Assembly (NCBI GenBank): GCA_947449835.1
Contig: CANFSZ010000012.1
Span: forward strand, 1-51,168
DNA: 51,168 nucleotides
From: Opitutia bacterium
GTDB lineage: Bacteria; Verrucomicrobiota; Verrucomicrobiia; Opitutales; Opitutaceae
Direction: 5' to 3'
Both the position numbers and the translations under genes were made by a program. Shown piece after piece: positions 18,519-23,935 of the stretch. Numbering within the stretch: position 1 is the stretch's first letter; the number at the start of each line of letters is the position of its first letter. The notes beneath the pieces are model-generated. The model saw nothing but the letters and a program-made list of their open reading frames with translations. It had not been told where the DNA came from and ran no database searches.

Positions 18519-18609
18519 GCTCGCGTAAGCCTGGTTCTGGCTGCGCGGCGGGCGGTGGCGAGGTCGGGCATGAGTTGCGGGGACGACGGGAGTTTTTCTT
18601 TTTTATAAC

Positions 18610-19416
18610 ATGACGTTGATCGACACGCACACGCATCTGGAATCGTTTGCCGAACGCGGCGAAGTTGCGGCGGTGCTGGAACGGGCGGCGGCGGCTGGGG
18701 TTGCGGAGATGATCGCGATCGGGACGTCGCCGGAGGATTGGGCGCTTTATCGGAAATTGGCGGCGGATCACGCCGGCCGCGTGCATTACACAGTGGGGCT
18801 GCATCCGTGTTCGGTGGACGTGAATTGGGCCGATGCGGTGGCGCAGATCGACGCGTTTTGGACGGAGGGTGCGGCGTCGTCGCGCCCCGTTGGGCTGGGT
18901 GAGTGCGGGTTGGACCGTTTTCATCTGCCGAAGGACGATCCGGCGAAAGCTGCGGAGGTTTTTGCGTGGCAGCGGGCGGCCTTTATCGCGCAGCTGGAGA
19001 TCGCGCGGGCGCGGAGTTGTCCGCTGGTGGTGCATTCGCGCGGGGCGTTCCAAGAGTGCGTGGAGTTGATCGACGCGAGTGGCGTCGCGTGGGAACGCGT
19101 GGTGTTTCACTGCTTCACGGAAGGAGTCGCGGAGATGACGGAGTTGCATCGGCGCGGTGGCTTTGGGTCGTTTACGGGGGTCTTAACTTACAAGTCGGCG
19201 GACAATGTGCGGGCGGCGGCGCGGGCGCAGGGTTTGGGGCGCTTGATGCTTGAGACGGATGCGCCGTACCTGACGCCGATGCCGCATCGCGGCAAGCCTA
19301 ACGAGCCGGCGTTGCTGCGCCATACGGCGGAGTTTGCGGCCGGCGTTTTTGGCGTGAGCATCGAGGAAATCGAGACGAAGACGACGGCGACGGCGCGGCG
19401 TTTTTTCGGGCTTTGA
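18610..19416 (+). CDS. TatD family metal-dependent hydrolase (DNase)
   Basis: 268 residues, the usual length for TatD/YcfH/YjjV enzymes. Metal ligands are visible in order: DTHTHLE at 5-11 (HxH), the GECGLD block near 97-102 (Glu), the VVHSRGAF His, the FHCFTEG His and the final ETDAPYLTP Asp. The family cleaves DNA, including 3'-5' exonuclease activity in repair, and some members act on D-aminoacyl-tRNA. The paralogue group cannot be decided, so no gene symbol is given. It stands alone on the plus strand and converges with the HPr gene. Confidence 0.92.
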   Translation: MTLIDTHTHLESFAERGEVAAVLERAAAAGVAEMIAIGTSPEDWALYRKLAADHAGRVHYTVGLHPCSVDVNWADAVAQIDAFWTEGAASSRPVGLGECGLDRFHLPKDDPAKAAEVFAWQRAAFIAQLEIARARSCPLVVHSRGAFQECVELIDASGVAWERVVFHCFTEGVAEMTELHRRGGFGSFTGVLTYKSADNVRAAARAQGLGRLMLETDAPYLTPMPHRGKPNEPALLRHTAEFAAGVFGVSIEEIETKTTATARRFFGL

Positions 19417-19461
19417 CGGCGGGCGCTCGCGGAATCCGTTCCGCTGCGCCGCGCGCGGACA

Positions 19462-19488
19462 TAAAAAAGGCGGCCGTTGGGGGCCGCC
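19462..19488 (-). terminator. Intrinsic terminator of the HPr gene
   Basis: On the minus strand GGCGGCC (19488-19482) pairs with GGCCGCC (19475-19469) across a six-base loop and is followed by TTTTTT. It lies 50 bases past the HPr stop. On the plus strand the A-tract precedes the hairpin, so it serves mainly the minus strand. Confidence 0.8.
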
Positions 19489-19537
19489 GAAAGGCAAGGG
19501 CCGGGAAGCGAGCGCGAATCGCAGCGAGCGGAGGCGC

Positions 19538-19840
19538 TTAGGCTTCGTCGAATTTTTTGGCGAAGAGCGCGTCGAGTTCGGCGAGCATCTGGGCGGCGTC
19601 GTCGCCGGTGGCGAGGAACTTGACCTTGGAGCCGTTGCACGCGGCGAGCATCATGAGGCCCATGATGCTCTTGCCGTTGACCTGTTCCTCGTCCTTTTCG
19701 ACGAAGACGTCGGCTTTGAACTTGTTGGTGATGCGGACGATCATCGCGGCCGGACGGGCGTGGATGCCCATCTTGTTCTGCACGATTAACTCCTTGGTGA
19801 GGGGTTGGGTGGCAGTGGGTGTGGCGTCGCTTTTGTTCAT
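19538..19840 (-). CDS. ptsH: HPr-family phosphocarrier protein
   Basis: 100 residues from ATG 19840. His27 in MGIHARPAAMIV is the residue phosphorylated by Enzyme I, and Ser58 in NGKSIMGLMML matches the regulatory Ser46 of HPr used by HPr kinase. The N-terminal ~15 residues (MNKSDATPTATQPLT) are an extension before the usual fold; longer in-frame starts up to 19900 add poorly conserved sequence. No Enzyme I, HPr kinase or PTS permease is nearby, so it may serve a regulatory rather than sugar-transport PTS. It is divergent from kdsB, with 85 bases between starts, and ends at an intrinsic terminator. Confidence 0.92.
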   Translation of the reverse strand: MNKSDATPTATQPLTKELIVQNKMGIHARPAAMIVRITNKFKADVFVEKDEEQVNGKSIMGLMMLAACNGSKVKFLATGDDAAQMLAELDALFAKKFDEA

Positions 19841-19925
19841 GCTGGAGTGGCGGGACTGAGGGACCAACATCGAGATGCTGGCCTCGGCTTGCAACCTCAA
19901 AGCCGGACGCTACGGTGGCGGGGCG

Positions 19926-20672
19926 ATGTCGAAACTAGCGCTTGTCGTTCCCTGCCGCCTCGAATCTACCCGCTTCCCGCGCAAGCTCTTGCACGTGATT
20001 AAGGGCAAGCCGCTGCTGCTTTGGGTGGCGGAACAGATCGCGCGTGAGGCGCCGGAGATTCCTTTGTATTTCGCTGTGGATCACGAGCTTTTGCGTGATT
20101 GCGTGGAGTCGCGGGGGTTTCGGGCGATTTTGACCCGCGCGGACCATGCGAGCGGCACGGATCGCTTGGCGGAGGCGAATACCGTCATCGGCGCCGATCA
20201 CGTGATCAACGTGCAGGCGGATGAGCCGTTGGTCTCGGCGCGGCAGATCCGGGCGTTGGCGGAGCTGATTGCGGGGCCGGCGGATATGGCGACGTTGGCG
20301 ACGCCGTTCACGACGGCGGCGGACTTTGCGAATCCGAATCAGGTGAAAGTCGTCTTGGCGTCGAGCGCTCAGCAGGCGTTGTATTTTTCGCGTTCACCGA
20401 TCCCGTATGCGCGAGATTTGGGCGGGCGGGTAGACGATGCGTGGGTGCGGGCGAATCCGTGTTTCCGGCACCTCGGGCTTTACGCGTACAAGGCGGCGCT
20501 GTTGCAGAAATTCGCGAGCTTACCGGTCGGTCGTTTGGAGCAAATCGAGAAACTGGAGCAACTCCGCGTGCTCGAAAACGGCTACACGATCGCGTGTGGG
20601 CTGACCGAAGATCCGACGATCGGCGTTGATACGCCGGAAGACGCGGAGAAATTCGAGCGTTGGCTCGGCTGA
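19926..20672 (+). CDS. kdsB: 3-deoxy-manno-octulosonate cytidylyltransferase
   Basis: 248 residues from ATG 19926, the normal size for KdsB. It activates Kdo with CTP to CMP-Kdo for lipopolysaccharide core synthesis in the cytoplasm, so the host has a Gram-negative outer membrane. Signature blocks are present: [16 protein letters not shown] at the N terminus (nucleotide binding), [18 protein letters not shown] (metal-binding Asp), [17 protein letters not shown] and [12 protein letters not shown] at the end. A longer in-frame ATG at 19875 is less likely. A GC-rich hairpin follows at 20718. Confidence 0.94.
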   Translation: MSKLALVVPCRLESTRFPRKLLHVIKGKPLLLWVAEQIAREAPEIPLYFAVDHELLRDCVESRGFRAILTRADHASGTDRLAEANTVIGADHVINVQADEPLVSARQIRALAELIAGPADMATLATPFTTAADFANPNQVKVVLASSAQQALYFSRSPIPYARDLGGRVDDAWVRANPCFRHLGLYAYKAALLQKFASLPVGRLEQIEKLEQLRVLENGYTIACGLTEDPTIGVDTPEDAEKFERWLG

Positions 20673-20717
20673 ACGCCGAGCGGACGCGATTTAGCGTGCG
20701 CGTTTTTTTTAATCGAA

Positions 20718-20739
20718 CGGGCCGGCTAGGGCCGGCCCG
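20718..20739. other. Perfect 9-bp hairpin between convergent kdsB and carA
   Basis: CGGGCCGGC (20718-20726), loop TAGG, GCCGGCCCG (20731-20739). It sits midway between two converging genes but lacks a T-tract directly after the stem on either strand: on the plus strand the nearest T-run is ten bases on, and on the minus strand the tract is A. It may halt or stabilise transcripts from both sides without being a classic intrinsic terminator. Confidence 0.5.
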
Positions 20740-20744
20740 AACAA

Positions 20745-21917
20745 TTAGATTTTCCCGGCTTTGCGGGCGGCTACCATATTGTAGAAGTCGACGAAGAGCG
20801 GGTCGGCGTCGTTCGGGCCGGGGGCTGCTTCGGGGTGGTATTGGACGCTGAAGACCGGGAGCTTGATGTGGCGCAGGCCTTCGACGGTGTGGTCGTTGAG
20901 GTTGATCTCGGTGACCTTGGCGCCGTTTTTCTCGAGGCTGGCGGGGTCGGTGGCGAAACCGTGGTTTTGGGCGGTGATGGAGACTTTACCGGTCTCGAGG
21001 TTTTTCACCGGTTGGTTGCCGCCGCGGTGACCGAATTTGAGTTTAAACGTCGTGCCGCCGAGGGCGTGCGTGAGCATTTGGTGGCCGAGGCAGATGCCGA
21101 AAATGGGGTAATCGGGAATCAGTTTCGTCACGGTCTGGTGAACGTAGCTCAGGGCGGCGGGATCGCCGGGGCCGTTGGAGAGGAACACCGCGTCGACTTT
21201 ATGCTCGCGGATTTCTTCGGCGCGGGTCGTGGCGGGGAACACGTGGACGTCGAAACCGTGGCGCACGAGTTTGCGAAAAATGGTGTGTTTCGCGCCGAAA
21301 TCGAAGGCGGCGACCTTGAAGCGCTTCGCCGGTGGCGGCGGGGTCTTAAACGTGGTGCCGACGGGGAGGTAAGCGGCGTTGTAGTTTGAGGCGTCGCTGG
21401 CGGACCAGAGGTAGGGGGCTTTGCAGGTGACGTCTTTGACGTAGTCGGAGCCGGCCATGTCGCGCCACGCGCGGGCGAGCTTCACAGCTTCTTCGTCGGA
21501 GAGGGGCAACGTGCTGAGGCAGCTCTTCATCGCTCCGTCGACGCGGAGTTTTTTGGTGAGGGCGCGGGTGTCGATCTCGGCGAGGCCGGGAATGCCGTTT
21601 TTCGCGAGGTAGGCGTCGAGGGAGATTTCGCTGCGCCAGTTGGAGACGACCGGTGAAAGTTCGCGGACGACGAAGCCGGCGCATTTCGGGCCGGAGGATT
21701 CTTCGTCGGCGGGCGTGAGACCATAGTTGCCGACTTGGACGGCGGTCATGGTGACGATCTGGCCGAAGTACGACGGGTCGGTGATGATCTCCTGATAACC
21801 GGTCATCGAGGTGTTGAAAACGCATTCGCCGGCGATGGTGGCGGCGGCGCCAAACGCACGGCCGCGAAACACGCTGCCATCTTCAAGGGCTAGGACTCCG
21901 GGTTTGAACGTGGACAT
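20745..21917 (-). CDS. carA: Carbamoyl-phosphate synthase small (glutaminase) subunit
   Basis: 390 residues from ATG 21917 (MSTFKPGVLALEDGS). It hydrolyses glutamine and passes ammonia to the large subunit CarB, for pyrimidine and arginine synthesis. The N-terminal CarA domain has NTSMTGYQEIITDPSY and EIDTRALTKKLR. The C-terminal class I glutamine amidotransferase has the nucleophile Cys in FGICLGHQM and the His-Glu pair in VQYHPEAAPGP. The frame is open upstream to 22421, but that part matches nothing. carB is not in the window. It is divergent from the radical SAM gene at 22089. Confidence 0.95.
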   Translation of the reverse strand: MSTFKPGVLALEDGSVFRGRAFGAAATIAGECVFNTSMTGYQEIITDPSYFGQIVTMTAVQVGNYGLTPADEESSGPKCAGFVVRELSPVVSNWRSEISLDAYLAKNGIPGLAEIDTRALTKKLRVDGAMKSCLSTLPLSDEEAVKLARAWRDMAGSDYVKDVTCKAPYLWSASDASNYNAAYLPVGTTFKTPPPPAKRFKVAAFDFGAKHTIFRKLVRHGFDVHVFPATTRAEEIREHKVDAVFLSNGPGDPAALSYVHQTVTKLIPDYPIFGICLGHQMLTHALGGTTFKLKFGHRGGNQPVKNLETGKVSITAQNHGFATDPASLEKNGAKVTEINLNDHTVEGLRHIKLPVFSVQYHPEAAPGPNDADPLFVDFYNMVAARKAGKI

Positions 21918-22041
21918 TAAAGCCGAACGAAAAGACGTCGTGTGCCCCGTGCCAAGGGTTTTGTGTGCCGACGTGTCACTTGCCGCAGAAAATTTCGACC
22001 GCGCGAGTCGTTGATGAATTTCGCGGAATCGCTTTGGCCAT

Positions 22042-22047
22042 TTGACA
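22042..22047 (+). promoter_or_regulatory. Possible -35 box (TTGACA) ahead of the radical SAM gene
   Basis: A perfect TTGACA hexamer 41 bases before the ATG at 22089. No strong -10 hexamer lies at 16-18 bases; CCTAAT at 22062 is the nearest and is spaced short. Weak evidence only. Confidence 0.25.
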
Positions 22048-22088
22048 GCGATGGTTAGGCGCCTAATCGTCTCTTTTCTCCACCATCG

Positions 22089-23312
22089 ATGCCCTACACC
22101 GAAGACCGCTCCGCCTGGTATGAAGGCCAAGGCCTCTGGCAACATGTCCCCGCGAGCGACTGGAACGACTGGGTTTGGCAGCTCAAGAACCGCCTCACGA
22201 GCGTCGCTCAGCTCGAAGAGCACATGACGCTGACACCTGACGAGAAGGCCGGTTGCCTCTTCGCCAGCCACAAACTTGCGCTGGCGATCACGCCGTACTT
22301 TTTCAACCTCATCGATCGCAACGATCCGCAGTGTCCGATCCGCCAACAGGTGATTCCCCGGGGCGGCGAAGCGATTCTCAGCGATGAAGAGACGCTCGAT
22401 TCGCTCGGTGAAGACGAACATTCACCGGTCCCAGGCTTGGTCCACCGTTATCCGGACCGCGTGTTGTTTTTGGTGACGGATCGGTGCGCCGCATATTGCC
22501 GCTATTGCACGCGCAGCCGTCTGGTTTCCAACGCCCAGGATTACAATTTTCACGCTGAGCTTGAGCAAGGGCTGCGCTACATCGAAAACCATCCGGAAGT
22601 TCGAGATGTGCTGATTTCGGGCGGTGATCCATTGCTGCTCTCGGATAAAAAACTCGATCACTTGTTCGGGCGGTTGCGCGCAATCAAGCACGTGGAATTT
22701 ATCCGGATCGGCTCGCGCATCCCGGTGTTTTTGCCGCAGCGCATCACGCCGGAATTGTGCGAGATTTTCAAGAAACACGGGCCGATCTGGATGAGCATCC
22801 ACACCAATCACCCGAAGGAAGCCACCGCGGAGCTACGGGCCGCTTGCGAGCGCTTGTCGTTCGCTGGCGTACCGCTCGGCAACCAGACGGTTTTGCTCAA
22901 AGGCATCAACGACGACGTCGATGTCATGAAGGCGCTCATGCACCGCTTGTTGCGGATGCGGGTGCGGCCTTATTATATCTACCAGATGGATCTGATCACG
23001 GGCGGCGCGCACTTCAAAGTCGATGTGCGCAAAGGCATCGAAATCATCCGGGCCTTGCGCGGCCACACGACGGGTTACGCCGTGCCGCAGTACGTGATCG
23101 ATGCCCCGGGCGGCGGGGGCAAGGTTCCCATCAATCCCGACTACGTCGAAAAAATCACCGACACCGAGGTCGTGTTTCGTAATTACGAGGGCCAGCAATT
23201 TAGTTATCCGCTCACTCACACGCCGCGGCCGGCGGGAAATGAGGGCGAATTATCCGTCGTCGGTGCGCCTGAGTCATCCGCACCGCTCGCTCAGCCGATG
23301 TTTAAAGACTGA
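22089..23312 (+). CDS. KamA-family radical SAM aminomutase (lysine 2,3-aminomutase-like)
   Basis: 407 residues. The radical SAM cluster motif CAAYCRYC (Cys133, 137, 140) is intact, and DAPGGGGKVPI holds the Lys that binds pyridoxal phosphate. Compared with clostridial lysine 2,3-aminomutase, the substrate-binding Asp residues are kept (YQMDL and IDAPGG), which favours lysine over glutamate as substrate. The C-terminal cysteines that bind zinc in the clostridial enzyme are absent. KamA makes beta-lysine; the shorter EpmB relative makes beta-lysine for EF-P. No epmA or efp is in the window, and length and motifs fit KamA better. Beta-lysine could serve as an osmolyte or for EF-P. The tandem small RNAs begin shortly after the stop. 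Confidence 0.9.
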   Translation: MPYTEDRSAWYEGQGLWQHVPASDWNDWVWQLKNRLTSVAQLEEHMTLTPDEKAGCLFASHKLALAITPYFFNLIDRNDPQCPIRQQVIPRGGEAILSDEETLDSLGEDEHSPVPGLVHRYPDRVLFLVTDRCAAYCRYCTRSRLVSNAQDYNFHAELEQGLRYIENHPEVRDVLISGGDPLLLSDKKLDHLFGRLRAIKHVEFIRIGSRIPVFLPQRITPELCEIFKKHGPIWMSIHTNHPKEATAELRAACERLSFAGVPLGNQTVLLKGINDDVDVMKALMHRLLRMRVRPYYIYQMDLITGGAHFKVDVRKGIEIIRALRGHTTGYAVPQYVIDAPGGGGKVPINPDYVEKITDTEVVFRNYEGQQFSYPLTHTPRPAGNEGELSVVGAPESSAPLAQPMFKD

Positions 23313-23354
23313 AGGCTAGCGGGTTAAGTCTTTTGGTTTTTTCGGGGGATTTTT

Positions 23355-23384
23355 TTGAGCGTTTTGCTCCGACCCGCATCTATC
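23355..23384 (+). promoter_or_regulatory. Promoter of small RNA 1
   Basis: TTGAGC (23355-23360), an 18-base spacer, then TCTATC (23379-23384). The same two boxes at the same spacing precede small RNA 2 although the spacer middle differs, which points to selection on the boxes. Start expected near 23391. Confidence 0.62.
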
Positions 23385-23390
23385 TCTTCG

Positions 23391-23496
23391 CAGTGAGCCA
23401 CGTCCTGGTAAGACGCTGGTGTTAGTAAGTTCTTAAGGTTTGCTTGGTGTTAGGTCACAAGAGCCGCCCCTTCATCGGGGCGGCTTTCGTGTTTTT
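23391..23496 (+). ncRNA. Putative small RNA, tandem copy 1
   Basis: About 106 nt between promoter-like boxes and an intrinsic terminator, with no credible reading frame. A 5' hairpin pairs CCACGTC (23398-23404) with GACGCTGG (23412-23419, one bulged C) around the loop CTGGTAA. A linker follows, then a 19-nt block identical to copy 2 (23437-23455, containing TTGCTTGGTGTTAGG), which is probably single-stranded. The 3' end is a 9-bp stem, loop TTCATC, then a T-tract. Compared with copy 2, loop and block are unchanged while stems and linker vary, as expected for a functional RNA. I do not recognise a known family. The ends are estimates from sequence. Confidence 0.68.
23462..23495 (+). terminator. 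Intrinsic terminator of small RNA 1
   Basis: AGCCGCCCC (23462-23470), loop TTCATC, GGGGCGGCT (23477-23485): a perfect 9-bp stem. TTCGTG and then TTTTT (to 23496) follow. Confidence 0.82.
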
Positions 23497-23547
23497 CAGA
23501 GGGCGATTTGGCGTAAAATAACGGCGCTCAATTTATTTTAGATTTTT

Positions 23548-23577
23548 TTGAGCGTTTTGATTTTTGGCGCATCTATC
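23548..23577 (+). promoter_or_regulatory. Promoter of small RNA 2
   Basis: TTGAGC (23548-23553), an 18-base spacer, TCTATC (23572-23577), identical boxes to promoter 1. An AT-rich stretch (AATTTATTTTAGATTTTTT) directly upstream could act as an UP element. Start expected near 23584. Confidence 0.62.
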
Positions 23578-23583
23578 TCCGCG

Positions 23584-23691
23584 TAGTCACCATCGTCCTG
23601 GTAAGACGATGCAGGTTAGTTGTTCTAAACGGTTTGCTTGGTGTTAGGTTACACGAGCCGCTCCTTCATCGGGGGCGGCTCTTGTGTTTTT
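23584..23691 (+). ncRNA. Putative small RNA, tandem copy 2
   Basis: About 108 nt, homologous to copy 1. The 5' hairpin is cleaner here: CATCGTC (23591-23597), loop CTGGTAA, GACGATG (23605-23611), seven perfect pairs that differ in sequence from copy 1 while keeping the fold and loop. A small TTAG/CTAA stem may form in the linker (23616-23628). The 19-nt conserved block is at 23631-23649. The terminator stem has a T where copy 1 has C, paired to G in both, so pairing is kept. Function and targets are unknown; a trans-acting antisense role through the conserved block is an inference. Confidence 0.68.
23655..23691 (+). terminator. Intrinsic terminator of small RNA 2
   Basis: GAGCCGCTCC (23655-23664) pairs with GGGGCGGCTC (23672-23681), including one T-G pair, across a seven-base loop. 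CTTGTG-type sequence and TTTTT to 23691 follow. Confidence 0.8.
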
Positions 23692-23758
23692 AGGTGGCTG
23701 GACGTGTTTTAAAGTTTTTCTTGCCAGCTGGCGCGGGACGCCGCTTTTTCCGCTTCGC

Positions 23759-23853
23759 CTGTAGGGGTGTCTTCCGCGGAAGACTGAGATTGCGGCGCGA
23801 TTCGGCCGCTGGACCCTTCGAACCTGAACGGATCATGCCGACGAAGGAAACAG
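23759..23853 (+). promoter_or_regulatory. TPP riboswitch aptamer (THI element)
   Basis: The thiamine-pyrophosphate aptamer consensus is readable throughout. P1 can form from CTGT (23759-23762) and ACAG (23850-23853). AGGGGTG opens P2, GTCTTCC/GGAAGAC forms P3, and the invariant CTGAGA is at 23784-23789. An optional GCGGC/GCCGC hairpin (23792-23809) follows, then ACCC closing P2, and the pyrophosphate-binding half AACCTGAACGGATCATGCCG with ACGAAGG. It senses TPP in the nascent message. A terminator begins three bases after P1, so repression is probably by premature termination when thiamine is plentiful. The regulated gene is the TonB-dependent receptor at 23936. Confidence 0.95.
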
Positions 23854-23854
23854 C

Positions 23855-23877
23855 AGGCGCGGATTGCGCCTTTTTTT
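23855..23877 (+). terminator. Riboswitch-controlled intrinsic terminator
   Basis: AGGCGC (23855-23860), loop GGATT, GCGCCT (23866-23871), then a run of T to 23877. It is directly downstream of the TPP aptamer and 59 bases before the receptor start, so it is the likely expression platform. Confidence 0.85.
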
Positions 23878-23935
23878 AAGGCCGCGACTCGCGCCCCTTT
23901 TTTCGGGAGTCAGTTCAGGACGGGCCTCATCCTCC

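Larger units (their letters stand above)
23313..23935 (+). other. Regulatory intergenic stretch: two sRNA units plus TPP riboswitch
   Basis: 623 bases without a protein gene. In order it contains promoter 1, putative small RNA 1 and its terminator; an AT-rich spacer; promoter 2, small RNA 2 and its terminator; a 10-bp palindrome GCCAGCTGGC (23723-23732); the TPP aptamer; its terminator; and about 57 bases of leader before the receptor ATG. The two sRNA units are direct repeats with a period of 193 bases, measured between -35 boxes. Each part is listed separately. Confidence 0.8.

Noticed and set aside
20718-20739. The kdsB-carA hairpin as a bidirectional intrinsic terminator
   Set aside because: Neither strand has a T-tract directly after the stem, so it is listed only as a hairpin.
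21918-22421. An N-terminal extension of carA to 22421
   Set aside because: The extra 168 residues match no CarA and overlap the start of the divergent radical SAM gene; ATG 21917 gives the normal N terminus.
23355-23691. The repeated units as a CRISPR array or mobile repeat
   Set aside because: Only two long, imperfect units with promoter and terminator structure; no short exact repeats with unique spacers and no cas genes or target-site duplications.
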